Shown here: positions 29,511 through 38,550 of the stretch, one piece after another
Layout: each line of letters starts with the position of its first letter
How positions within the stretch are numbered: position 1 is the first letter of the stretch
NCBI RefSeq assembly: GCF_000829695.1
Contig: NZ_BBNN01000017.1
Location: 124,001-188,000 of the forward strand
Origin: Streptomyces sp. NBRC 110035
Lineage (GTDB): Bacteria; Actinomycetota; Actinomycetes; Streptomycetales; Streptomycetaceae
Direction: 5' to 3'
Length of the DNA stretch: 64,000 nt
Made by a program: the position numbers and the translations under genes
The notes under the pieces: generated by a model
What the model saw: only the letters and a program-made list of their open reading frames with translations
What the model was told of the DNA's origin: nothing
Database searches by the model: none

Positions 29511-29822
29511 GCGCTCCTGGCCGAGGACGGCGCCGGGAATCTCGTGGGCCTCGCCGCCTACTCGTTCCTCTGGCCGGCGGCAGGCTCCTCCCACTCCCTC
29601 TTCCTCAAGGAGCTCTACGTCAGCGACACCATCCGCCGGCAGGGCGTCGGCGCCCGGTTCATGGCCGAACTCCGTGCCCTGGCAGAGGCCCGTCCGGGGT
29701 GCAGCCGAGTCGAGTGGATGACGGACCGGGACAACCCGGACGCCCGTGCTTTCTGCAAGTCCTTGGGGTTCGACGAGTTCGGCGGGAAGATTGTCTACCG
29801 TGTGGACTCAGGCCCGGCGTGA
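29511..29822 (+). pseudogene. GNAT acetyltransferase, 5'-truncated
   Basis: The frame encodes the C-terminal two thirds of a GNAT fold: LFLKELYVSDTIRRQGVGARF includes the acetyl-CoA binding R-x-x-G-x-G/A motif, and WMTDRDNPDARAFCKSLGF is typical. The N-terminal strand and helices are absent and no start fits, so it is a remnant. Confidence 0.7.
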
Positions 29823-30044
29823 CCTGAATGACAGCCCTTGAGGGGCGCCGCCACTCTTGAGCGCGCCGACGAAGGCGGTGAAGACTCCGGTGGGGACGGT
29901 GAGAGTGGCCCGCCCCGGGTCCTTCGAGTCACGGATGGCCATGCATGTGGGCTGGACTGAGATCTCCACGCAGGAGTCGCCGTCTCCGGGGCCTGAGTAG
30001 GTCGACTTCCGCCAGTTGTTGGCAGTGCCCATGGAGTGCCTCAC
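29808..30044 (-). CDS. DUF397 protein
   Basis: The 78-aa product has the family pattern WRKSTYSGPGDGDSCVEI and VRDSKDP-like IRDSKDP. DUF397 proteins pair with WhiJ-type XRE regulators in streptomycetes and are thought to modulate them. GTG 30044 overlaps the XRE stop (GTGA), which suggests coupling; ATG 30032 is an alternative with the same frame. Confidence 0.85.
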   Translation of the reverse strand: MRHSMGTANNWRKSTYSGPGDGDSCVEISVQPTCMAIRDSKDPGRATLTVPTGVFTAFVGALKSGGAPQGLSFRSRRA

Positions 30045-30892
30045 AACTCCTTCCGTAACTTGTGGATGAGATCACCCGACCGCACGGGGTCGAGCGACAC
30101 GTCCATCACCTTACGGAAGAACGTTCGAAAAGCATTCAGCTGGGCCTCGGAATCGATAAATGCGGCGCCTTGGGGTGCGTCACGCACGACAGTGTCCGGC
30201 TTGGGCACGGCCCCTCCTGCGTATGTCATGGCGCTTGCGGCCCCTGCGAATCTCTCCAGATCGAACGGGGTGACCCGTACGGTGATGTGATTCGCTTCGG
30301 TCAGCGACAGGAGAGCGGAGAGCTGATCGCGTGAAGCGGCGCGCTCACCGACCATGATGCGCAGTGCGGCCTCGTGGATGACGGCCTCGTACGGGGTGGG
30401 GGCGGCGCCTTCCAGGATGGTCCTCCGTTCCGTCCGGTGGCGGACACGCAACTCAATCTCTTCATGAGGAAGTTGCGGAACCCTCTAACTGAAGACGGCG
30501 CGAGCGTAGTTCTCTGTTTGAAGAGGGCCGGGAATGTAGAGGAACTGGACCTCACGCAGGAATGTGGCGTGGTGTTCGAGTTCGGCGAGGTCGAGGAACG
30601 GCGTGGGCAGGTGGCCTCGGTGCTCCTCCCACCAGCCGTGTGTTCGGTCCGTCGCCATCTTGACCAGTGAGGAGATCAACTCCTCGTCCGAGCAGGAGTA
30701 GTGGGCTGCGAGGCGTCGCAACCGTTCCTCGCTCACGCCGGCGATACCGGACTCGATCTGACTCATCTGAACGGAGTTGACGCCGAGCAGGCTTGCCGCC
30801 TCGGTCGCCTCGAGTCCCGCGGCCTCCCGCAGCTTGCGCAGTTCGATGCCCAGGCGGGCCTGGCGTGCCGTGGGTTGCCGTCTGGGCGGCAT
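30041..30892 (-). pseudogene. WhiJ-like XRE regulator with an internal TAG
   Basis: From ATG 30892 (GGAGA upstream) the frame encodes a helix-turn-helix (LRKLREAAGLEATEAASLLG, then QMSQIESG) and a DUF5753 domain. Codon 136 is TAG (plus-strand CTA at 30485-30487); the same frame then continues with conserved DUF5753 sequence to 30041, so this is a nonsense change, not a frameshift. Corrected length is 283 aa. A TTA leucine codon lies near the 3' end (30056-30058), which would make expression bldA-dependent. Confidence 0.8.
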
Positions 30893-31119
30893 GGCTTTCT
30901 CCAACGGCTCTGGGCGGGCGACTCGTTCGGGGCGGATTACGCGACGGACCTGCCGAGTAATAAATTTATGACATACCGTCGGTGACGCGACGCGCACACT
31001 TCGGAGTCGCCGGGTCCCGGAAGTGCGCTGCTCCGTCCTGCCGGGGCGGCCGCGGCAGCGCCGCCGCCCGGACGCGTGGCGCATCTGTCCCACTCCCTCT
31101 TCTCCGACAGGAGTCACGC

Positions 31120-31499
31120 ATGCCCGAAAACGAGTCCTGGGAGTACTCCCGCTGCATTCCGAACGACCCGCGGGCCGTCACCGTGAGCCGGCGTACCTGC
31201 GGATCGTCCTCACGATGCACGGGCTGACCCGGTGCGTGGACGTCGCCGAGCTGCTCGCGACGGAGCTGGTCGCCAATGCCGTGCGGCACACGAAGGGGCC
31301 CGCTGCGCTGCGGGTGAGGTGGGCGGCGGGGGTGCTGCGGATCGGGGCGTGGGACACCGATCCCGAGCCGCCCGAACCGCCTGGGCCTTTCGACCGGGTC
31401 GGAGGCGTTGAGCTGGAGGAAGGGCGTGGGCTGGCGCTCGCCAGGGAGGGCGATCGGGGCAAGTACGTGTGGTGCGAGCTGTCGGCCGTTCCCGCATGA
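31120..31499 (+). pseudogene. RsbW-like ATP-binding protein, frameshifted
   Basis: The start ATG 31120 has ACAGGAG upstream. Codons to about 31190 read MPENESWEYSRCIPNDPRAV; the next frame continues LRIVLTMHGL and ELLATELVANAVRHTKGPA, the N-box of GHKL ATPases. One missing base near 31186-31192 (GGG to GG) explains the break. Corrected length is about 126 aa. With the divergent XRE and DUF397 genes it forms the familiar WhiJ-type trio. Confidence 0.75.
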
Positions 31500-31532
31500 G
31501 CGTGTGACCGGGCCCGCCGTCCGGCGTCGCCG

Positions 31533-31538
31533 TAAAGT
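31533..31538 (+). promoter_or_regulatory. -10 element placing acpS as leaderless
   Basis: TAAAGT ends 7 nt before the acpS ATG and there is no ribosome site, consistent with a leaderless transcript. Confidence 0.45.
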
Positions 31539-31545
31539 GCTCGGC

Positions 31546-31917
31546 ATGAGCATCATCGGGGTCGGGATCGACGTGGCCGAGATCGAGCGGTTCGCGGCGT
31601 CGCTGGAGCGGACGCCGGGTCTCGCGCGGCGGCTGTTCGTGGAGAGCGAGCTGCTGCTGGCCGGCGGCGAGCGGCGGGGGGTCGCCTCGCTGGCCGCGCG
31701 GTTCGCCGCCAAGGAGGCGCTGGCCAAGGCGCTCGGTGCGCCCGGCGGGCTGTACTGGACCGATGCCGAGGTGTACTGCGAGGACAGCGGGCAGCCGCGG
31801 TTGCGGGTGAAGGGGACCGTGGCGGCGCGGGCCGAGGAACTGGGGGTGCGGTCGTGGCACGTCTCGCTCAGCCATGACGCCGGGGTGGCCTCGGCGGTCG
31901 TCGTCGCCGAAGGGTGA
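31546..31917 (+). CDS. acpS: Holo-acyl carrier protein synthase
   Basis: AcpS (123 aa) transfers the phosphopantetheine arm of CoA to acyl carrier proteins. Family motifs are present: [12 protein letters not shown] with the metal-binding Asp near the start and [12 protein letters not shown]. Length is normal. It links to coaA upstream through CoA use. Confidence 0.96.
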   Translation: MSIIGVGIDVAEIERFAASLERTPGLARRLFVESELLLAGGERRGVASLAARFAAKEALAKALGAPGGLYWTDAEVYCEDSGQPRLRVKGTVAARAEELGVRSWHVSLSHDAGVASAVVVAEG

Positions 31918-31922
31918 CGGAC

Positions 31923-32093
31923 ATGGGCCGGCCGGGTCTGCTGGGGTTTCCCGGGGTCGGGGAGGTCGGAGGGCGGCTGCCGGTGTGGGGAGAGGTGCTT
32001 CTCGCCGCCGCCGCCCTGCTCGTCGTGGTGTTCACAGTCGTGAGAAGGGTGCGGATGGCCCGGCGGGCGGGGCGCGGGCGGCGGCGCCGGTGA
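31923..32093 (+). CDS. Small single-pass membrane protein candidate
   Basis: A 56-codon frame starts at ATG 31923, 5 nt after acpS, with one hydrophobic helix (VLLAAAALLVVVFTVV) and a strongly basic Arg-rich end. No family is recognised and no ribosome site is obvious except possible coupling to acpS. It may not be expressed. Confidence 0.4.
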   Translation: MGRPGLLGFPGVGEVGGRLPVWGEVLLAAAALLVVVFTVVRRVRMARRAGRGRRRR

Positions 32094-32159
32094 CCGGCCG
32101 GGCGTGCGGGGCTTCGCCTTCGCCTTCGCCGGCCGGTCACCTTGTCGTCGCCGGTTCCG

Positions 32160-33350
32160 TCAGCAGATGGACTGGCTGCTGTTGACCAGCCTGTTGTTGC
32201 GGAACGTGGTGTTCTCGCCGCAGGGGCTCTCGCGGATCGAGGAGTTGGTCACCGTCAGGTTCTGCACGGTGATGTCCCGGTTGTTCGCGAACTCCGTGCG
32301 CGCCGCCAGCCTGATCTCGCCGCCGCCCGTGACCGTGCCGCTCTGGGCGGCGAGGCTGACGTTGTAGCAGTTCTCGATCAGGATCGCGTTGTTGCCCGTG
32401 TGGGACAGGCTGATCCGGTCGATCGTCGCGCCGCCGCTCTCCGAGACGCAGAACACGCCGCGTCCGCCGCCCCGCGCGACGACCTCGCCGACGCGGATGT
32501 TGGTCGGGTACGAACTGCCGACCCGCCCGTTGCGGTTGGCCATGCGGAACGCGGCGTAACCGGTGCCGGTGCCCACGTTCTCCGCGTCCACCCTGCCGAC
32601 CGTGGCGTTGACGGTCTGGTTGAGGAGGAGACCGGACTCGCCGACGTTGCGGGCCGTCACCGTGCCGACGGTCAGGCCGTCGACCCCGTACGTCTCGACG
32701 GCGTGGCTGGACGCGCCGGACACGTAGACGTTGTCGATGCGGACGTTCCTCGTCCACTGGCTGGTGTCGCCGCGGTTGTCGATGCGGACGCCGAGGCCGC
32801 GCGAGAGGCGCATGTCGATCTGGCCCAGGACCACGTTCTGCACGTTGCGCAGGAAGATGCCGTACAGCGGGGTCCCGGTGACGCTGAGGTTCTGGACCTC
32901 GACGTCCCGCGTGCCGCGGGAGTAGACCGGGGCCTGGTCGCCGGAGCCGCTGCCCGTGACGTTGATCGTGCCGCACACGTCCAGAACCGTGTAGCTCGGC
33001 AGCGAGATGCGCGAACCGGCGGAGATCGAGCCCGAGCCGCGCACCACCACCCGTTCCTTGGAGGTGCGGCCCGAGGACAGGCTGCTGACCGCCGACTGGA
33101 CGGCCGCGCGCATGTCGGTACCGGTGTAGACGACGCTGCTGCCGCGCCGGGAGGTCCAGGTGCTGCCGCTCTGCACGGCCTCGGCCTGGTAGGAGCCGTC
33201 ACCGCAGGCCGCGGCCCGGACGGGGGCCTCCTGGACGACGGGAGCGGGGGCGGGTGCGGGTGCGGCGGTGGCGGGGGCCGTCAGCGCGCCCGCGGTGGTG
33301 AGGAGTGCGGTGGCGCCGGCTGCGGCGAGGAGTGCGGCTCTGCGTCCCAT
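32160..33350 (-). CDS. Secreted right-handed beta-helix protein
   Basis: The 396-aa product has an Arg-Arg signal peptide (MGRRAALLAAAGATALLTTA) with a likely cleavage near PATAAPAPA and a short Pro/Ala linker. From about residue 90 it shows repeated short strands with Asn/Val/Gly ladders (IRIDNVYVSG, VTVGTVTARNV, NRDITVQNLTV) typical of parallel beta-helix polysaccharide lyases or hydrolases. The exact substrate is unknown. It is transcribed opposite nnr and has LacI-style operators 40-70 nt upstream of the start. Confidence 0.85.
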   Translation of the reverse strand: MGRRAALLAAAGATALLTTAGALTAPATAAPAPAPAPVVQEAPVRAAACGDGSYQAEAVQSGSTWTSRRGSSVVYTGTDMRAAVQSAVSSLSSGRTSKERVVVRGSGSISAGSRISLPSYTVLDVCGTINVTGSGSGDQAPVYSRGTRDVEVQNLSVTGTPLYGIFLRNVQNVVLGQIDMRLSRGLGVRIDNRGDTSQWTRNVRIDNVYVSGASSHAVETYGVDGLTVGTVTARNVGESGLLLNQTVNATVGRVDAENVGTGTGYAAFRMANRNGRVGSSYPTNIRVGEVVARGGGRGVFCVSESGGATIDRISLSHTGNNAILIENCYNVSLAAQSGTVTGGGEIRLAARTEFANNRDITVQNLTVTNSSIRESPCGENTTFRNNRLVNSSQSIC

Positions 33351-33391
33351 GGGGTCTCTGCTTCCTCTTCCTCTGGCTCTTCTCGTCGCGT

Positions 33392-33417
33392 CGAACCGAT
33401 TCGACTGAATCGATTCA
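33392..33417. promoter_or_regulatory. Tandem LacI-type operators of the beta-helix gene
   Basis: TGAATCGATTCA (33406-33417) is a perfect 12-bp palindrome; CGAACCGATTCG (33392-33403) is the same with one mismatch pair. Their centres are 14 bp apart. Both have the central CG of LacI-family operators and lie just upstream of the beta-helix start codon. A LacI regulator is encoded at 42585, but a link is not shown. Confidence 0.6.
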
Positions 33418-33596
33418 CGCGGTGGGGGGTGGTGAGTGTGGCGAGGGGGCGGCACGTCGTCAATGGCTGCGACCGGGGGACGGGCTCCGACAACTTTCGA
33501 CCGGTTTCCGGGGCGCGGGAGGGGGAGCGGGGAGGGCTTCCCGCGAGCGGCATCGGAGCGGGTGTGCGGGACGGGGCGTGGGGGACACTCGGACGT

Positions 33597-35150
33597 ATGC
33601 GTACTGCGTACAGCGTGGAGACGGTCAGGGCGGCGGAGCGGGACCTGATGGCGCGGCTGCCGGAGGGCGCGCTGATGCAGCGCGCCGCCGCCGGGCTCGC
33701 CGCGGCCTGCGCGGACCTGCTGGGGCGGGGCCACGGCCGGGTCTACGGCAGCAGGGTCGTCCTGCTGGTCGGCAGCGGGGACAACGGCGGCGACGCCCTC
33801 TACGCCGGTGCCCGGCTGGCCCGGCGCGGCGCAGGCGTCACGGCGGTGCTGCTCGCGCCGGAGCACACCCACGCCGCAGGGCTCGCGGCACTGCGCCGGG
33901 CGGGCGGCCGGACCGTGGGGACCACCGACGCCGGCGCCGGAAGCGGAACCCGGGCGGACACCGATGCCGTCGCCGCCGTCCGGCGGGCCGATCTCGTCAT
34001 GGACGGCATCGTCGGGATCGGCGGCAGGGGCGGGCTGCGCCCGGCGGCGGTGCCGCTCGCCGAGGCCGCCGAACGGTCGGGTGCCGCGGTCGTCGCCGTC
34101 GACCTGCCGAGCGGCGTCGACGCGGACACCGGCGAGGTGCGCGGCACCGCGGTCCGGGCCGACCTCACGGTGACCTTCGGGACGCACAAGCCGGGCCTGC
34201 TCGTCGACCCGGCGCGCGCGTACGCGGGCTCCGTACGGCTCGTCGACATCGGCCTCGACCTGCCCGCGGGGACTGCGGGATCAGCAGGGCCCGCAGGGGC
34301 CGTCGGCCCGGTGCTCGAGGCGCTCCAGCACGCCGACGTGGCCCGCCTGCTGCCGGTGCCCGGTGCGGAGAGCGACAAGTACCGGCGCGGTGTCGTCGGC
34401 GTCGTCGCCGGGTCCGCCCGCTACCCCGGCGCCGCCGTGCTCGCGGTGGCCGGCGCGCTGCGGGGCGGCGCCGGGGCCGTACGGTACGTCGGTCCCGCCG
34501 CACAGGACGTGATCGCCCGCTTCCCCGAGACGCTGGTGTCCGACCGGGGACCGAAGCACGCCGGACGGGTGCAGGCGTGGGTGGCCGGGCCGGGCGCCGG
34601 CGACGACGCCGGGCCGGTGGCGGAGGTGCTGGCGGCCGACGTCCCGGTGCTGGTCGACGCGGACGGCCTGCGGCTCGCCGACGCCTCGGCCGTACGGGCC
34701 CGCAGCGCGCCGACCCTGCTGACCCCGCACGCCGGAGAGGCCGCCGCGCTGCTCGGCGTCGAGCGGGAGGAGGTCGAGGGCGGCCGGCTGGCCGCGGCGC
34801 GTGAACTGGCCGGACGGTACGGAGCGACCGTACTGCTCAAGGGCTCCACGACCCTGGTCGCCGACCCGGGAGACGGGGGCGAGGGCGGTAAGGGCGGGAA
34901 GGGGGAGGGCACCGCCGTACGGGTGAACCCGACCGGCACGTCCTGGCTGGCCACGGCCGGCAGCGGGGACGTCCTGTCCGGCCTCGCGGGCTCACTGCTG
35001 GCGGCGGGTCTGCCGGCCCGGGACGCCGGCAGCGTGGCGGCCTACCTGCACGGACTCGCCGGACGCTACGCGGCGGACGGCGCACCGGCGGGGGCGCACG
35101 ACGTGGCGGCGGCGATCCCGGCGGCGTGGCGGGACGTCACCCGCGGATGA
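33597..35150 (+). CDS. nnr: Bifunctional NAD(P)H-hydrate repair enzyme
   Basis: Nnr (517 aa) epimerises and dehydrates damaged NAD(P)H hydrates. The N-terminal YjeF-type epimerase (about 1-225) has MRTAYSVETVRAAERDLM and VGSGDNGGDALYAG; the C-terminal ribokinase-like dehydratase (about 240-517) ends with NPTGTSWLATAGSGDVLSG. ATG 33597 fits the conserved N-terminus; the frame is open far upstream without meaning. GACACT ends 7 nt before the ATG and no ribosome site is visible, so the mRNA may be leaderless. Confidence 0.96.
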   Translation: MRTAYSVETVRAAERDLMARLPEGALMQRAAAGLAAACADLLGRGHGRVYGSRVVLLVGSGDNGGDALYAGARLARRGAGVTAVLLAPEHTHAAGLAALRRAGGRTVGTTDAGAGSGTRADTDAVAAVRRADLVMDGIVGIGGRGGLRPAAVPLAEAAERSGAAVVAVDLPSGVDADTGEVRGTAVRADLTVTFGTHKPGLLVDPARAYAGSVRLVDIGLDLPAGTAGSAGPAGAVGPVLEALQHADVARLLPVPGAESDKYRRGVVGVVAGSARYPGAAVLAVAGALRGGAGAVRYVGPAAQDVIARFPETLVSDRGPKHAGRVQAWVAGPGAGDDAGPVAEVLAADVPVLVDADGLRLADASAVRARSAPTLLTPHAGEAAALLGVEREEVEGGRLAAARELAGRYGATVLLKGSTTLVADPGDGGEGGKGGKGEGTAVRVNPTGTSWLATAGSGDVLSGLAGSLLAAGLPARDAGSVAAYLHGLAGRYAADGAPAGAHDVAAAIPAAWRDVTRG

Positions 35151-35256
35151 CCCCGCCTCCGCCCCGCCCCCGGCCGCCGGTGGCGGCGTACCGCTGCCCG
35201 CCCCGGCCGTACCACTCCCGGTGGGAGCCCGTACCGCTCTGAGACACTGGGGCGCG

Positions 35257-36459
35257 ATGAACGAGACAGATGCTGTGCGGAGCGCGACCCTGCGGGCCCG
35301 TGCCGAGATCGATCTGGCCGCGCTGCGCGCCAACGTGCGGAGCCTGCGCGCCCACGCGCCCGGCGCCGCCCTCATGGCCGTGGTCAAGGCGGACGCGTAC
35401 GGGCACGGCGCCCTCGCCTGCGCGCGGGCGGCCGTCGAGGCCGGGGCGTCCTGGCTCGGCACGGCCACCCCGCAGGAGGCGCTGGCGCTGCGCGCGCCCG
35501 GCGCCGGCGTCTCCGCCGGCGTACGCGTCCTGTGCTGGCTGTGGACACCCGGCGGGCCCTGGCGGGAGGCGATCGAGGCCGACCTCGACGTCTCCGTCGG
35601 CGGCATGTGGGCGCTGGAGGAGGTCACCGCGGCCGCACGCCTCGCCGGGCGGCCCGCGCGCGTGCACCTCAAGGCCGACACCGGCCTCGGGCGCGGCGGC
35701 TGCGCGCCCGGTGACTGGGCCGGGCTGGTCGCCGCGGCGCTCGCCGCCGAGGCCGACGGCCTGCTGCGCGTCACCGGCCTGTGGTCGCACTTCGCCTGCG
35801 CCGACGAGCCGGGCCACCCCTCCATCGACGCCCAGCTCACCCGCTTCCGGGAGATGGTGGCGCACGCCGAGCAGCAGGGCGTCGCCCCCGAGGTCCGGCA
35901 CATCGCCAATTCGCCCGCCCTTCTCACCCTCCCCGACAGCCACTTCGACCTCGTCCGGGCCGGCATCGCCCTGTACGGCGTCTCACCCAGCCCCGAGATC
36001 GGCACCCCGGCCGACTTCGGGCTGCGCCAGGTGATGACCCTGACCGCCTCCCTCGCGCTGGTGAAGAACGTCCCGGGCGGACACGGCGTCTCGTACGGCC
36101 ACCACTACGTCACCCCGGGCGCCACCACCCTCGGTCTGGTCCCGCTCGGCTACGCGGACGGCATTCCCCGGCACGCCTCCTCCACCGGTCCGGTGCTGGT
36201 CGAGGGCAAGTGGCGTACGGCCGCGGGACGGATCGCGATGGACCAGTTCGTCGTCGACCTCGGCGGGGAGGAACCCCCGCCGGGCACCGAGGCGGTGCTC
36301 TTCGGCCCCGGGGACCGCGGCGAGCCCACCGTCGAGGACTGGGCGCAGGCCGCGGGCACCATCGGGTACGAGATCGTCACCCGGATCGGAACCCGCGTCC
36401 CGCGCGTCCACGTGAACGCCGCGGACGGCACGGGCGACGTGAGCGACGTGACGAAGTAG
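35257..36459 (+). CDS. alr: Alanine racemase
   Basis: Alr (400 aa) makes D-alanine for peptidoglycan, using PLP. The PLP lysine is in VVKADAYGHG near residue 43 and the second catalytic Tyr is in VSYGHHYV. It has normal length and domain order (TIM barrel, then beta domain). ATG 35257 gives the conserved N-terminus. It follows nnr by 106 nt. Confidence 0.98.
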   Translation: MNETDAVRSATLRARAEIDLAALRANVRSLRAHAPGAALMAVVKADAYGHGALACARAAVEAGASWLGTATPQEALALRAPGAGVSAGVRVLCWLWTPGGPWREAIEADLDVSVGGMWALEEVTAAARLAGRPARVHLKADTGLGRGGCAPGDWAGLVAAALAAEADGLLRVTGLWSHFACADEPGHPSIDAQLTRFREMVAHAEQQGVAPEVRHIANSPALLTLPDSHFDLVRAGIALYGVSPSPEIGTPADFGLRQVMTLTASLALVKNVPGGHGVSYGHHYVTPGATTLGLVPLGYADGIPRHASSTGPVLVEGKWRTAAGRIAMDQFVVDLGGEEPPPGTEAVLFGPGDRGEPTVEDWAQAAGTIGYEIVTRIGTRVPRVHVNAADGTGDVSDVTK

Positions 36460-36534
36460 TACGTCCGTACGCCCGTCCGACCGCACGCGCATGAGGAACT
36501 ACCGGAACGACCGGAACGACAGAGGAGCCAGTAC

Positions 36535-37788
36535 GTGAGCGAGAGCAGTGCGGAGGCTGCCCGGGACGCCGCCATGACGGCTGCCGCCTCCGTCGCCGAA
36601 GTGCCCGGTGGCTGGCGCCGGGCGACCGGGGTCGCCGGCATGGCGATAGGAGTGCTCGCCACGGGTGCCGCCGCCGGGGTCGCCATAGAGCGGATGACCG
36701 TCGGCCGGGGCATGCGCAGGAAGGCCCGGCTCGCCCTGGACTCCACGGGACCGTACGGTTCGCTGCGCGGCACCCCCGGCACGGCGTACGCCGAGGACGG
36801 CACCGAGCTGTACTACGAGGTCGACGACCCCGATCCCGACCCGGACGCCACCCCCGCGCGCCGCCGTCGGCTGTTCGGCCGCAAGTCGTCGGCCCCCGTC
36901 ACCGTCGTCTTCAGCCACGGCTACTGCCTCAGCCAGGACTCCTGGCACTTCCAGCGGGCCGCGCTCAGGGGCGTCGTGCGGACCGTCTACTGGGACCAGC
37001 GCAGCCACGGCCGTTCCGGGCGGGGCGCGGCCCAGGTCGAGCGGGGCGAGCCGGTCACCATCGACCAGCTGGGGCAGGACCTCAAGGCCGTCATCGAGGC
37101 CGCCGCCCCCGAGGGCCCGGTCGTGCTGGTCGGGCACTCCATGGGGGGCATGACGGTGATGGCCCTCGCCGACCGGTATCCCGAGCTGATACGCGAGCGG
37201 GTCGTCGGCGTCGCCCTCGTCGGCACGTCGCCGGGGAGGCTGGGCGAGGTCAATTTCGGGCTGCCCGTTGCCGGGGTCAACGCGGTGCGGCGGGTGCTGC
37301 CGGGGATACTGAAGGCGCTGGGACAGCGGGCCGAACTGGTGGAGAAGGGGCGCCGGGCCACCGTGGACCTGTTCGCAGGGATCATCAAGCGGTACTCGTT
37401 CGCGGCCCGGGACGTCGACCCGGCCGTCGCCCGGTTCGCCGAGCGGATGATCGAGTCCACCCCGATCGACGTCGTCGCCGAGTACTACCCGGCGTTCCAC
37501 GAGCACGACAAGACCGAGGCCCTCGCCCACTTCACCGGTCTCCCGGTGCTGGTGCTGGCGGGGGTGCACGACCTGATCACGCCCAGCGAGCACAGCGAGG
37601 TCATCGCCGGTCTGCTGCCGGACGCCGAGCTGGTGCTGGTACCTGACGCCGGGCACCTGGTCATCCTGGAGCATCCGGAAGTGGTCACCGACCGTCTCGC
37701 GGACCTGCTGGTCCGTGTGGGCGCGGTACCCGCAGGAGCTACCGTGGGTGGCTATGGAAACACCAGCGGCAGCGCACAACCGGGCTGA
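36535..37788 (+). CDS. Alpha/beta hydrolase, membrane-anchored
   Basis: The 417-aa product has one N-terminal hydrophobic segment (GVAGMAIGVLATGAAAGVAI) and an alpha/beta hydrolase fold with nucleophile Ser in GHSMGG near residue 202, an oxyanion region FSHGYCLSQDSW, and the catalytic His in DAGHLVILEHP. Substrate is unknown. Start GTG 36535 has AGAGGAG upstream. It overlaps tsaE by 35 nt, so the two are co-transcribed with alr in streptomycetes. Confidence 0.9.
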   Translation: MSESSAEAARDAAMTAAASVAEVPGGWRRATGVAGMAIGVLATGAAAGVAIERMTVGRGMRRKARLALDSTGPYGSLRGTPGTAYAEDGTELYYEVDDPDPDPDATPARRRRLFGRKSSAPVTVVFSHGYCLSQDSWHFQRAALRGVVRTVYWDQRSHGRSGRGAAQVERGEPVTIDQLGQDLKAVIEAAAPEGPVVLVGHSMGGMTVMALADRYPELIRERVVGVALVGTSPGRLGEVNFGLPVAGVNAVRRVLPGILKALGQRAELVEKGRRATVDLFAGIIKRYSFAARDVDPAVARFAERMIESTPIDVVAEYYPAFHEHDKTEALAHFTGLPVLVLAGVHDLITPSEHSEVIAGLLPDAELVLVPDAGHLVILEHPEVVTDRLADLLVRVGAVPAGATVGGYGNTSGSAQPG

Positions 37789-38272
37789 GCCGTCCGTCGA
37801 GCTCACCATCACCTCGGCCGACCGGATGCGGGACCTGGGTCGCGCCCTCGCCAAGCTGCTGCGCGCCGGCGACCTCGTGATGCTCACCGGCGAGCTGGGC
37901 GCGGGCAAGACCACGCTGACCCGCGGGCTCGGCGAGGGGCTCGGGGTGCGGGGTGCCGTCACCTCCCCGACGTTCGTGATCGCCCGCGTGCACCCGTCCC
38001 TGGGGGACGGCCCGCCGCTGGTCCACGTCGACGCGTACCGGCTGTCGGGCGGGCTGGACGAGATGGAGGACCTCGATCTCGACGTCTCGCTGCCCGATTC
38101 GGTGATCGTCGTGGAGTGGGGCGAGGGCAGGATCGAGGAGCTGACCGACGACCGGCTCCAGATCGTCATCCACCGCGCGGTCGGCGACACCACGGACGAG
38201 GTACGGCACGTGACGCTGACCGGTCTGGGCGACCGCTGGGCGGGCACGGACCTGAGCGCACTGTCCGCCTGA
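37754..38272 (+). CDS. tsaE: tRNA t6A synthesis ATPase TsaE
   Basis: TsaE (172 aa) is the ATPase that cycles the TsaB-TsaD complex in forming threonylcarbamoyl-adenosine 37 on tRNA. The P-loop is GELGAGKTT and TSPTFVI and HVDAYRL follow, as in the family. ATG 37754 (METPAAAHNRAEPS) is chosen; an earlier GTG at 37715 would lengthen it without similarity. tsaB and tsaD are 1.3-2.6 kb downstream. Confidence 0.96.
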   Translation: METPAAAHNRAEPSVELTITSADRMRDLGRALAKLLRAGDLVMLTGELGAGKTTLTRGLGEGLGVRGAVTSPTFVIARVHPSLGDGPPLVHVDAYRLSGGLDEMEDLDLDVSLPDSVIVVEWGEGRIEELTDDRLQIVIHRAVGDTTDEVRHVTLTGLGDRWAGTDLSALSA

Positions 38273-38367
38273 GCGCACTGTCGGCCCGGACGGCCTGTCG
38301 GTCCGGACGGCCGGACGGCCTGTTGGTCCGGACGACCTGAGTGCACCGTCGGTCCGGAGGGCCTGGG

Positions 38368-38392
38368 CGGGCGGCAGGCGACCTGCCGCCCG
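38368..38392 (+). terminator. Hairpin terminator after tsaE
   Basis: An 11-bp perfect stem (38368-38378 with 38382-38392) with a CGA loop follows tsaE by about 95 nt. The stretch before it (38258-38365) holds imperfect repeats of a GGTCCGGACGGCC-like motif. Confidence 0.7.
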
Positions 38393-38500
38393 TGGTGCCC
38401 GGTTTCGTGTGTCCGCGGTGTCTGTTCGCCGTGCGTTCCGACAAGGTGTCGGCAAAATGTTGCGTTCGGTGCCCCGGGCGTGGTCACATGGTATCCAGCT

Positions 38501-38520
38501 CGTGGTTAGGTCTACCTAAC
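38501..38520. promoter_or_regulatory. Iron-box-like palindrome
   Basis: GTTAGGT and ACCTAAC flank a CT in perfect symmetry (38505-38520). The 19 bases ending at 38519 match 13 of 19 positions of the DmdR/DtxR iron-box consensus TTAGGTTAGGCTCACCTAA (recalled consensus). It lies about 30 nt before the 63-aa gene, where a metal-dependent repressor could act. Confidence 0.5.
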
Positions 38521-38550
38521 TACTTCCGCCCCCGGCCCCAGGAGGCGTCC

